A model generated the notes under the pieces. It was not told the DNA's origin. It saw only the letters and a list, made by a program, of their open reading frames with translations, and searched no databases. From positions 1 to 59,093 of the IMG/VR virus record IMGVR_UViG_3300017782_004064: a stretch of 59,093 nt of DNA; one strand, 5' to 3'. The number at the start of each line of letters is the position of its first letter. Within the stretch, counting starts at the first letter, position 1. Positions 1 through 6,678 of the stretch are shown one piece after another. The translations under genes and the position numbers were made by a program. This DNA comes from a virus.

Positions 1-174
1 CTCGCCGCGCTGAAAATATTAACAGTAAAGTTGAAAGAATACACTTGACAGACAGCTCAGATAGTTCTAGTATAGAGTCTGAAGATTGCACAATGTGTGA
101 AGGATAAGTTAATTTATTAGAACCAACTGTAAAGGAACAGAACGATGAAACTGCCATCAATTAAAGGAAAAAAG
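1..174. repeat. Left copy of the contig end overlap, deletion form
   Basis: Bases 1-107 match 58569-58675 with two substitutions that I can see (t26 versus c58594, a104 versus c58672). Bases 109-174 match 59028-59093. The 351 bp that separate these two blocks at the right end are missing here. This is the overlap expected from a circular or circularly permuted genome, but the two ends represent different sequence variants. Confidence 0.9.
3..107 (+). CDS. nrdA: NrdA C-terminus, partial (same gene as 56852..58675)
   Basis: The reading frame open from the window edge encodes the last 34 residues of the ribonucleotide reductase large subunit, ending in the C-terminal cysteine pair (CTMCEG) and a TAA stop. 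It is the same protein end as at 58675. The only differences are silent changes, such as GGA for GGC in the last codon. It is a contig-end fragment and not a second gene. Confidence 0.9.
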   Translation, partial: RRAENINSKVERIHLTDSSDSSSIESEDCTMCEG

Positions 175-429
175 AAAGCAACAACTAAAAAGGAAGCTAC
201 CAAGAAAGAAGCCCCTAAAAAGAAAGGGCCTAAGCTGGGACATTTCTCTATTCGTAAGTCAGGAGATGGTCAGTTCTATTTCCTTCTAGTAGCAGGCAAC
301 GGAGAAGTAATTATGCAATCCGAGATGTATACTCAGAAGATAGGCGCTAAGCGAGGCATTGAGGCTATTAAATACCACGCTAGTAAGGCCCCTGTTCGGG
401 ATAACTGTCCAGATGGCCGATCAAGCTAA
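145..429 (+). CDS. DUF1508 (YegP-type) domain protein
   Basis: This 94-residue protein has a very lysine-rich N-terminal tail (about residues 1-28) followed by one DUF1508/YegP unit. The typical signature is visible: GQFYFLLVAGNGEVI, then SEMYTQKIGAKRGIEAI. Members are short beta-beta-alpha domains, often in tandem pairs in bacteria, with no agreed function. The basic tail suggests nucleic acid or ribosome contact, which is inference. AAGGAAC lies upstream of the ATG. It sits between nrdA and the prs-like gene in the rightward nucleotide operon. The copy at 59064 is the same gene cut by the contig end. Confidence 0.8.
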   Translation: MKLPSIKGKKKATTKKEATKKEAPKKKGPKLGHFSIRKSGDGQFYFLLVAGNGEVIMQSEMYTQKIGAKRGIEAIKYHASKAPVRDNCPDGRSS

Positions 430-446
430 AGAGTTTAGGAGCTGAG

Positions 447-563
447 ATGGAATACTTCAAGTGTCTGACCTGTGCGCATAAGTGGCATGCTGATGCAGGT
501 CCTCAACAGTGTTCTCGGTGCTTAGGCTCGTATGTTAAATGGATAACGTGGAAAGGGAAATAG
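447..563 (+). CDS. 38-aa zinc-ribbon micro-protein
   Basis: This short ORF has an ATG preceded by AGGAG and a stop one base before the next gene's ATG. The product has two CxxC knuckles (C6/C9 and C22/C25) spaced 12 residues apart, the pattern of a minimal zinc ribbon or rubredoxin-like knuckle, and is rich in Trp and Lys at the C-terminus. Its tight fit between the DUF1508 gene and the prs-like gene, with a good ribosome binding site, argues that it is real. Function is unknown; nucleic acid or protein binding is the usual role of such single zinc ribbons. Confidence 0.7.
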   Translation: MEYFKCLTCAHKWHADAGPQQCSRCLGSYVKWITWKGK

Positions 564-564
564 A

Positions 565-1401
565 ATGCCAATAACATTAATAGACAAACGATTTGATAGC
601 GAGATTACTTACGAGTCATTTACCTTCTCAGGAGGCGAGGAGCACGTTAAGGCACGAATTCCTGTACATGCCAGCGTTGAGGTGGTTGCTGAGCTGTGGA
701 GCTCTAAAGATCTTGTACAGCTTCTGTTAGTGTGCGACTCGCTAGACAGGCAGGGGAGAGCATACGAGCTTAAAATACCTTACTTTCCTTATGCTCGCCA
801 GGATCGGATATGTGATTACGGAGAGGCATTTAGCTTACGAGTAATTACTGACATAGTTAAGCGGTTACAGTACTACTCTCTAGTTATTGAGGATCCGCAT
901 AGCGACGTTACAGCGGCCTTATTAGAAGATGAAGATACCAGACTCACTGTCCGGCCCCAGCATAACTTGATTCCTCCTAAGCTGATTAAAGGAAAGCTGT
1001 TAGTATGTCCTGACGCAGGAGCTGAGAAGAAGGTCTTAAAACTAGCTCAGAAGCATAAAACTGATTATATCCTAGCAACGAAAGTGAGAGACGTCACAAC
1101 TGGAGAGATCACCTCTACAGAAGTATATGCTACTCGTAATACAGTAGAGGGGAAAGACTGCATTATAGTTGATGATATCTGTGACGGTGGCCGTACTTTC
1201 ATTGAGCTGGCAAAAGTCTTGAAAGCTAAAGGTGCTAAGACGGTTACTCTCTATGTGACTCATGGAATTTTCTCTAAAGGATTTTTAGCTTTACAGCCTC
1301 ATATTGATCAGGTATACTGGAGAAACAATCCTCCTCTTTTAGGAGAGAAAGAACAATTTGATACTTTAAAGATAACAGGCTTAAAAGGGAAGAAACTATA
1401 A
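565..1401 (+). CDS. prs: Prs-family (deoxy)ribose/ADP-ribose pyrophosphokinase
   Basis: This 278-residue protein belongs to the PRPP-synthetase family. It shows YFPYARQDR (73-81), EDPHSD (109-114), a flexible-loop K-V-R (173-175) and the phosphoribosyl motif VDDICDGGRT (202-211). Cellular Prs proteins are about 310-315 aa, so this one is short. The usual DTGGT of the PRPP loop is DGGRT here. Prs makes PRPP from ribose-5-phosphate and ATP. In the phage pathway NARP1 a family member (Adps) instead pyrophosphorylates ADP-ribose. The immediate partner downstream is a NAMPT-family gene, the NARP1 arrangement. Which substrate it uses cannot be read from the sequence. Confidence 0.9.
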   Translation: MPITLIDKRFDSEITYESFTFSGGEEHVKARIPVHASVEVVAELWSSKDLVQLLLVCDSLDRQGRAYELKIPYFPYARQDRICDYGEAFSLRVITDIVKRLQYYSLVIEDPHSDVTAALLEDEDTRLTVRPQHNLIPPKLIKGKLLVCPDAGAEKKVLKLAQKHKTDYILATKVRDVTTGEITSTEVYATRNTVEGKDCIIVDDICDGGRTFIELAKVLKAKGAKTVTLYVTHGIFSKGFLALQPHIDQVYWRNNPPLLGEKEQFDTLKITGLKGKKL

Positions 1402-1440
1402 TGGAATACTATCAAACAGCCATAACCAAGGAATAGACAG

Positions 1441-3171
1441 ATGCATAAAAACCCACTACTAGCAATTGATTTCTATAAAGCCGATCACCGACGTCAGTAC
1501 CCTGAAGGGACTAACTATGTCTTCAGCAACCTAACACCTCGAAGCGATCGTTTAAGTAACCTGCCAAGCGACTCACCAGTAGTCTTTTTTGGATTGCAGT
1601 ACTACTGCCTAGAGTTCCTACAGGATTGCTGGGGAGATAATTTCTTTATGCAGCCTAAAGAGAAAGTGGTAGCAGACTACAAAGAGGTCATGGATTCAGC
1701 TTTAGGTCCAGATGCTTTCCCACTAGACCACATTGAAGCATTACACGACTTAGGGTACTTACCAATCAAGATTCGAGCACTTCCTGAAGGATCTACTGTT
1801 AAGCATGGCGTTCCAGTGCTGACTATTGAGAACACTCACCCAGACTTTTTCTGGCTAGTAAATTACTTAGAGACTTCTCTGTCAGCTTATCTGTGGAAGA
1901 TGTGTACTTCAGCAACTACTGCTCGTTGGTATCGAAGTTTAGTGTTAGATTTTGCTCAGCGGACAGCCTCTGAGGCTAGCTCTGCATTAGTGCCTTTCCA
2001 GTGCCATGACTTCTCATTCCGAGGCATGTCTGGCCTAGAAGATGCGGCCATGAGTGGAGCTGCCCACTTACTTTTCTTTAGCGGCACTGATACAGTACCA
2101 GCGATAGATTTTGTTAAGAACTACTATAGCGCTGAAGGCTTCATAGGCGGCTCTGTACCAGCTACTGAACACAGCGTAATGTGCATGGGCTCTAAAGAGG
2201 GAGAATTCCAGACATTTGAAAAGCTCATAAAAGAGACCTACCCCAGTGGGATAGTTTCTATTGTATCTGACACATGGGACTTCTGGAAAGTAATGACTGA
2301 ATATCTACCAGCTCTTAAGGATGATATTCTAGCTAGAGATGGCAAGGTAGTAATTCGCCCTGATAGTGGAGATCCTGTGGATATTATTTGTGGTACTTTA
2401 GAGACTTATGATTTCAGCCAGTATTTTGGAGAAGGTTCTAAAGAGTATGAATCTGATGAAGAATTTATTAAAAGCGTAAAAAGATTCGCTCGTGACAAGC
2501 TGTTAGAAGTGGCTCACGACTTACAAGAATTTGGCTGCTACGGTGAGAATAATTTTGAAGCTATCTTTACAGTAGGTGATAGAAGTTTCTATGGTAGAGT
2601 TTATATAGAATATAATCGTCACGATAAGACATACTACTATATAGACGATGCTACTGTAACAGAGTTTTCAGATATCTCAAATATCGAAGCCTCACAAAAA
2701 GGCGCAATAGAAGTTCTATGGGATACCTTCGGAGGAACAGTTAACGAGAAAGGCTATAAAGAGTTAGACTCGCATGTTGGCTTAATCTACGGAGATTCCA
2801 TCACGCCGCAGCGCGCAAAGACTATCCTAGAGCGCTTAGAAGCTAAAGGGTTTGCCAGCACGAATGTAGTCTTCGGTATCGGCTCTTACACGTATAACTA
2901 TACCACTAGAGACACTCACGGCTTTGCTGTCAAGGCTACTTACGGGGAAGTGAAAGGCAAAGGAAGAGAAATCTTTAAAGATCCTGCCACCGACAACGGC
3001 ACTAAGAAGTCTGCGAAAGGGCTCTTGAAAGTAGTGGCTGGTGAGCTGAAGGACGAACAGACTAAAGGACAGATGGCTGAAGAGGATGATTTCGAAGTAG
3101 CCTTTGAAGATGGTAATGCCAGAATTGACTATTTTGACGACATCCGCTTAACAGCTTTAAGCACTATTTAG
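1441..3171 (+). CDS. nadV: Nicotinamide phosphoribosyltransferase family (NAMPT/NadV or Namat)
   Basis: This 576-aa protein aligns by eye with NAMPT along its length. It has GTDT (215-218; substrate-binding Asp), ATEHS with H244 matching the catalytic His, VSDTWD (275-280), IRPDSGDP (305-312) and GDS (451-453). NAMPT joins nicotinamide to PRPP to give NMN. In NARP1 the homologue Namat uses ADP-ribose pyrophosphate and gives NAD+ directly. Compared with the ~490-aa human enzyme it carries an extra segment of about 100 residues (roughly 318-420) inserted before the GDS region. It lies 39 bp after the prs-like gene in the same operon. No adenylyltransferase (NMNAT) is visible in the window. Confidence 0.92.
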   Translation: MHKNPLLAIDFYKADHRRQYPEGTNYVFSNLTPRSDRLSNLPSDSPVVFFGLQYYCLEFLQDCWGDNFFMQPKEKVVADYKEVMDSALGPDAFPLDHIEALHDLGYLPIKIRALPEGSTVKHGVPVLTIENTHPDFFWLVNYLETSLSAYLWKMCTSATTARWYRSLVLDFAQRTASEASSALVPFQCHDFSFRGMSGLEDAAMSGAAHLLFFSGTDTVPAIDFVKNYYSAEGFIGGSVPATEHSVMCMGSKEGEFQTFEKLIKETYPSGIVSIVSDTWDFWKVMTEYLPALKDDILARDGKVVIRPDSGDPVDIICGTLETYDFSQYFGEGSKEYESDEEFIKSVKRFARDKLLEVAHDLQEFGCYGENNFEAIFTVGDRSFYGRVYIEYNRHDKTYYYIDDATVTEFSDISNIEASQKGAIEVLWDTFGGTVNEKGYKELDSHVGLIYGDSITPQRAKTILERLEAKGFASTNVVFGIGSYTYNYTTRDTHGFAVKATYGEVKGKGREIFKDPATDNGTKKSAKGLLKVVAGELKDEQTKGQMAEEDDFEVAFEDGNARIDYFDDIRLTALSTI

Positions 3172-3187
3172 AGAGGACTAGTAAGAA

Positions 3188-4210
3188 ATGACTAATTTAT
3201 TTGAGAGAGACACAGAAGCTTACAAGCCGACGTCTTACCCAGAAGCTTATAATTTCTGGCTAGAGCAGCAACGAGTTCATTGGCTGACTGAAGAGGTGCC
3301 TATGGATAAGGACTTGCAAGATTGGGTTCGGATACTGACTGACGAGGAGCGTAACTTCTTAACACAGATCTTTAGGTTCTTCACTCAAGGTGATGTGGAC
3401 GTAGCTTCTGCCTATTTAGATAAGTACATACCGACCTTTGGCAAGCACCCTGAAATCAAGATGATGATGACAGCCTTTGCTAATATGGAGACAGTCCACA
3501 TTGACGCCTACTCGAAGCTTATCGAGACAGTTGGCATGGCAGACACTGAGTATGAGGCTTTCCTTGACTATGAAGAGATGGCTGCTAAGCACAACTATCT
3601 TAATTCTGTAGAGATCAACTCAGGAGTAGGGATGCTCTATGAGCAGGATAAGACAGACCCTGACAATCTCATCATTACAGATAAGTCCTTGCGAGACGCT
3701 GCTAAGGCGCTAGCTATCTATTCAGGCTTTACAGAAGGCTTACAGCTGTTCAGCTCATTTGCTATGCTGCTTAACTTCGCTAGGTTCGGAAAGATGAAAG
3801 GTATGGGTCAGATTGTAACTTGGTCTATCCGTGACGAGACTCTCCATGTAGAGGGCATGACGTGGTTGTTCCGCCAGCTAATTACTGAGAATCCTCACAT
3901 CTGGACTGATGATTTCAAGCACGAGATCTATCAAGCATGCCGTGACATGGTGGAGCTGGAAGATGGCTTTATCGACTTGGCTTTCGAGCTAGGGGGAATC
4001 GAAGGACTCTCGCCAGCTGAAACTAAAGAGTTTGTCCGTTACATCGCTGACAGACGTCTCTTACAGTTGGGGTTGAAGCCTAATTACGGAATTAAAGAAA
4101 ACCCTTTACCTTGGTATAATGACATGTTAAACTCGGTAGAGCACGCTAACTTTTTCGAGACTAGAGCCACTGAATACAGTAAAGGCACTATGACGGGGAG
4201 CTGGGATTAA
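3188..4210 (+). CDS. nrdB: Class I ribonucleotide reductase, small subunit
   Basis: This is the radical-generating beta subunit that pairs with NrdA (56852..58675) to reduce ribonucleotides. It is 340 aa. Metal ligands and the radical site are visible with E. coli-like spacing: D69 or D71, E101 and H104 (METVH), Tyr108 at the position of the tyrosyl radical, E183, E217 and H220 (RDETLH). The C-terminal tail, which docks on NrdA, ends EYSKGTMTGSWD. Retention of Tyr108 argues for a conventional tyrosyl-radical enzyme. AGAGAGGA-like sequence precedes the ATG, 16 bp after the NAMPT-like gene. Confidence 0.96.
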   Translation: MTNLFERDTEAYKPTSYPEAYNFWLEQQRVHWLTEEVPMDKDLQDWVRILTDEERNFLTQIFRFFTQGDVDVASAYLDKYIPTFGKHPEIKMMMTAFANMETVHIDAYSKLIETVGMADTEYEAFLDYEEMAAKHNYLNSVEINSGVGMLYEQDKTDPDNLIITDKSLRDAAKALAIYSGFTEGLQLFSSFAMLLNFARFGKMKGMGQIVTWSIRDETLHVEGMTWLFRQLITENPHIWTDDFKHEIYQACRDMVELEDGFIDLAFELGGIEGLSPAETKEFVRYIADRRLLQLGLKPNYGIKENPLPWYNDMLNSVEHANFFETRATEYSKGTMTGSWD

Positions 4211-4213
4211 CAC

Positions 4214-4963
4214 ATGGGAGACGAGAAGGTGTCAGTAACACTATTAAATAACATGGGAGATGACTTGACAGTAGTAAATGCTGCTAGAGTCTCATTCGCA
4301 AAAACTTCAACGTACATCCTACCTGAAGAGCCTGCTGGAGTAGACGAGCATGGAGAATACTGGGAAGAAGAGCTTAGAGAGGGCGATAAGAAGCTAATCA
4401 GCTACCTAGCCAAACATGGACACTGGACTCCGTTCAGCCAGCCTCAAATACAGCTTCACTACAAGATGCCTATATTCGTAGCTAGACAGTGGTTCAAGCA
4501 CACAGTAGGCTTTACACGCAATGAGGTCAGCAGACGCTATATCGCTGAGTCTCCCGAGTTCTGGGAACCTGCAAATGGCTGGAGAGGAGTTGCTGACGAC
4601 AAGAAACAAGGGAGTTCTGACGAGAAAGTATTAGAGAATCCTAGTTTAATTTATGCCTCTGCCGCACCTCTGGGAGTCAGTACAGAAGCTCTACCGTACG
4701 CAACTTATAGAGACCTTCTTGCTAGCTGTAAGCAGTGGTATCTTGATAATGAGCATATCTGTCCAGAACAGCGGCGAGCACTACTACCGCAAGCCATGAT
4801 GACAGAATTCCATGAGACGGGCTCTCTAGCTGCTTATGCTAGGTTAGTTAACTTACGCAATAAGCCGGATGCTCAGAAAGAAACTCAGGAGTATGCAGAA
4901 CTAGTTGACAAGCTCATCTCTCCGCTGTATCCTGAGAGTTGGAAAGCTTTAACTGGAGGATAA
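4214..4963 (+). CDS. thyX: Flavin-dependent thymidylate synthase ThyX
   Basis: This 249-aa protein carries a ThyX signature, with R91 and H96 in RQWFKHTVGF followed by RNEVSRRY (102-109). The N-terminal NAARVSF (22-28) and WTPFSQ (71-76) are also typical. The enzyme methylates dUMP to dTMP using methylenetetrahydrofolate and FAD/NADPH, and would supply dTTP for phage replication together with NrdAB. It starts 3 bp after the nrdB stop. There is little Shine-Dalgarno sequence in that gap, so translation is probably coupled to nrdB. Confidence 0.95.
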   Translation: MGDEKVSVTLLNNMGDDLTVVNAARVSFAKTSTYILPEEPAGVDEHGEYWEEELREGDKKLISYLAKHGHWTPFSQPQIQLHYKMPIFVARQWFKHTVGFTRNEVSRRYIAESPEFWEPANGWRGVADDKKQGSSDEKVLENPSLIYASAAPLGVSTEALPYATYRDLLASCKQWYLDNEHICPEQRRALLPQAMMTEFHETGSLAAYARLVNLRNKPDAQKETQEYAELVDKLISPLYPESWKALTGG

Positions 4964-4964
4964 G

Positions 4965-5330
4965 ATGACAGCAGCCGATAAACGAAACTTACAAGCTAAG
5001 AAAGAAGTCTTGATAGAGGAGATTGAACAGCAGAAGATTATGCTGAGGGCACTACAGAGCGCTCTTAGCAGGAATGAGACTGCCGTAATTAACTTAGACG
5101 AGGAACTCTCTAAATATAAGATGACTAAAAAAGAAGAGAACTCAATGGAAATCACTGACCATGCATTCACTAGATATCTAGAAAGAGTCATGGAGTTCCC
5201 AGTAGATGACCTTAAGAAGAAGATGAAAGAAGAGATCATGTCATACTCTGCAGCTGGAATCTGCAAAATACCGCTTAAAGGTAAATTTCAGGCTATCTGT
5301 AGGGATGGTGTTGTATTGACTATATATTAA
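4965..5330 (+). CDS. Unrecognised protein, coiled coil plus small C-terminal domain
   Basis: This 121-aa product begins 1 bp after the thyX stop. Residues 1-58 are a charged, leucine-patterned helix (likely coiled coil). Residues 60-121 form a separate small domain beginning MEITDHAFTRYLERV and ending in beta-like sequence. An internal ATG at 5145, preceded by GAAGAG, would express the second domain alone, so this may be two products from one frame. The H-x3-RYxERV pattern is seen in small phage proteins of unknown role. I cannot assign a function. Confidence 0.7.
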   Translation: MTAADKRNLQAKKEVLIEEIEQQKIMLRALQSALSRNETAVINLDEELSKYKMTKKEENSMEITDHAFTRYLERVMEFPVDDLKKKMKEEIMSYSAAGICKIPLKGKFQAICRDGVVLTIY

Positions 5331-5336
5331 CTTTAA

Positions 5337-5420
5337 GGGCAGGCTGAGCATGAGTGAGCTCCGCAGACTGTAAATCTGTCGCCTTAGGCTGTGTGGGTGC
5401 AAATCCTACCCTGCCCACCA
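5337..5420 (+). tRNA. tRNA-Tyr (GUA), class II with encoded CCA
   Basis: I folded this by eye. Acceptor stem 5337-5343 pairs with 5410-5416, followed by A and CCA (5418-5420). D stem is GAGC/GCTC (5346-5349, 5358-5361). Anticodon stem is 5363-5367 with 5375-5379, loop CTGTAAA, anticodon GTA at 5370-5372. The 13-nt variable arm has a GCC/GGC stem, as in bacterial tRNA-Tyr. The T stem is 5393-5397 with 5405-5409. Three positions are odd: C instead of U at position 8, G instead of U at position 55 (loop TGCAAAT), and no GG in the short D-loop. It is the only tRNA I found. Confidence 0.92.
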
Positions 5421-5453
5421 CTGCTGAAGTAGCTTAACAGGCCTTCACCAACT

Positions 5454-5466
5454 AACTAGAAAAGGA
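5454..5466 (+). promoter_or_regulatory. Recurring leader/RBS module AACTAGAAAAGGA
   Basis: This 13-mer contains the Shine-Dalgarno AAGGA for the gene at 5474. The same string is at 42803-42815. Versions with one A more or less are at 41013-41026 and 58674-58685, and CACTAGAAAAGGA is at 43188-43200. Each lies just upstream of an early/middle gene start. The extra upstream part (AACTAG) is not needed for a simple ribosome binding site. Confidence 0.6.
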
Positions 5467-5473
5467 AATTAAA

Positions 5474-5800
5474 ATGGCTGAATATATAATAACGATTACT
5501 GATAAAGACTTAGAGAAAGACACAGTAGACATTAACTTAGACTCGAAAGACGTCCCTGAAGATGTAGGCATTGAGAACACCACAGCAGCTACCACACTTA
5601 CCAGCATGCTCGTAGCGGACTTGAAAGAGCAGCAAGGGTTTCTGTGGAGTAAGTTCAGTGAGTTCTATGAGCTGAAAGCGCAGGCTGAAGAGAAAGCCTT
5701 AGAGTCGGCCTTATCAGAGGTGGCTGAGAATGCGCCAGTAGATGATGAGCTGATAGCACAGGCTAACTTAGAGGCTGCCAAGCTCAACGATGCAGGATAA
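5474..5800 (+). CDS. Unrecognised acidic protein, 108 aa
   Basis: This small acidic protein follows the tRNA and a recurring AACTAGAAAAGGA leader. An N-terminal beta-like stretch (MAEYIITITDKD) is followed by helical, Ala/Glu-rich sequence. No motif is recognised. Its end overlaps the next gene by 11 bp, consistent with translational coupling. Confidence 0.7.
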   Translation: MAEYIITITDKDLEKDTVDINLDSKDVPEDVGIENTTAATTLTSMLVADLKEQQGFLWSKFSEFYELKAQAEEKALESALSEVAENAPVDDELIAQANLEAAKLNDAG

Positions 5801-6068
5801 AGTAGAGAGAGTACTCAGTAGAGTTAGGGACCTCCACCCAGACATGCCAAGAAGGCTAACTAGTGGGGGTTGCTATCTTCTCTATGTACTACTAAAAGAG
5901 GTCTTTCCAGAAGCTGTAGCGCATTACGATGGAGACCACATCTATATAGAGATCTCTGGTAAGTACTACGACATTGAAGGAAAGCATTTACAAGTCCCTT
6001 CTAATATGATACCCTTTACAGAACCAAGACAAATTAAAGACGCACTAACTAGATGGGCTGAGAGATGA
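5790..6068 (+). CDS. Unrecognised protein with a possible transglutaminase-like Cys-His-Asp
   Basis: The product is 92 aa. Cys28 (SGGCYLLYVLL) sits at the start of a hydrophobic helix, followed by H50 in DGDHIYIEI and D61 in KYYDIEG. This order and the strand-like HIYIEI...YYDI pattern resemble the core of transglutaminase/papain-like cysteine enzymes in miniature. That is inference from pattern only; I cannot name the family. It overlaps the preceding gene by 11 bp and the following one by 4 bp (ATGA), so all three are probably co-translated. Confidence 0.7.
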   Translation: MQDKVERVLSRVRDLHPDMPRRLTSGGCYLLYVLLKEVFPEAVAHYDGDHIYIEISGKYYDIEGKHLQVPSNMIPFTEPRQIKDALTRWAER

Positions 6069-6283
6069 AAAATAAGATTAGAGTGGCGACAATTAAAGCA
6101 ACCTACTACCTAGGACACTTCTTCAGTATTCTTATGCAAACCCGCATAGCAGGGCTTCTACGCTTGACATACCCTCTCTATTGCGTTTATAATAAGTTAA
6201 TGCTTTACAGCTGCAGCCTAGATACTCAAGAGACTGTATGGAAAGCTAAACGACAAGAATTTAGGATAGATGATGACAGATAA
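6065..6283 (+). CDS. Unrecognised basic protein, possibly membrane-associated
   Basis: This 72-aa protein has an aromatic and leucine-rich middle (about residues 14-50, including YYLGHFFSILM and LLRLTYPLYCVY) and basic ends. It could be a small membrane or amphipathic protein. It overlaps its neighbours by 4 bp and 14 bp within the compact run after the tRNA. No family is recognised. Confidence 0.6.
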   Translation: MKNKIRVATIKATYYLGHFFSILMQTRIAGLLRLTYPLYCVYNKLMLYSCSLDTQETVWKAKRQEFRIDDDR

Positions 6284-6506
6284 CCTCACAGATGCTTGGT
6301 ATTTCAGTGACGAGACTACTGAGAAGCAGGCTCAAATTATAGAGAACTTGGTAGTTGCGCTTACGGAAGTCTATCCAGAACTCTCTGTTGAGGAGCATAC
6401 AGATAACATTCAACAGCTACTCGGGATGGCAAGAGTAGACATGGAGAGGTATATGTACAGCCGTCTCTTGCGGATGTGCCCAGCTAACAGCTTACGGAGA
6501 GCCTAA
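6270..6506 (+). CDS. Unrecognised protein, 78 aa
   Basis: This is a mostly helical acidic small protein with an ATGATG start (6270 or 6273) inside the end of the previous gene. Residues 18-60 look like a single helical domain (QAQIIENLVVALTEVYPEL). No motif is recognised. Confidence 0.6.
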   Translation: MMTDNLTDAWYFSDETTEKQAQIIENLVVALTEVYPELSVEEHTDNIQQLLGMARVDMERYMYSRLLRMCPANSLRRA

Positions 6507-6507
6507 T

Positions 6508-6678
6508 ATGCATTACCGATCAGAAGACTTATTACATAACATTTCAAGCCGAGCCTGTGAAGGGGCTCATGATAGTCCTGACGGCATGCTCTATGAAGAG
6601 GTTATGAGCATACTTGCCAGAAAGATTGTAGAGCTAGAGAAGCGAATTAACATATTGGAGGAAGATGATGACATTTAA
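6508..6678 (+). CDS. Unrecognised 56-aa protein
   Basis: This short ORF starts one base after the previous stop and runs 14 bp into the next gene. The second half (residues 34-51, VMSILARKIVELEKRINI) is a heptad-like helix, followed by an acidic end. Its end carries the GAGGAAG ribosome binding site of the downstream pyrophosphohydrolase gene. Confidence 0.55.
   Translation: MHYRSEDLLHNISSRACEGAHDSPDGMLYEEVMSILARKIVELEKRINILEEDDDI

Noticed and set aside
1-174. True terminal redundancy (direct terminal repeat of the virion DNA)
   Set aside because: The two ends differ by a 351-bp indel and substitutions, which a packaged terminal repeat would not show; assembly overlap of variants explains it better.
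1401-1436. 11-codon frame (MEYYQTAITKE) between the prs-like and NAMPT-like genes
   Set aside because: It starts in ATG overlapping the stop, but is too short to judge and has no motif; kept only as a possible coupling leader.
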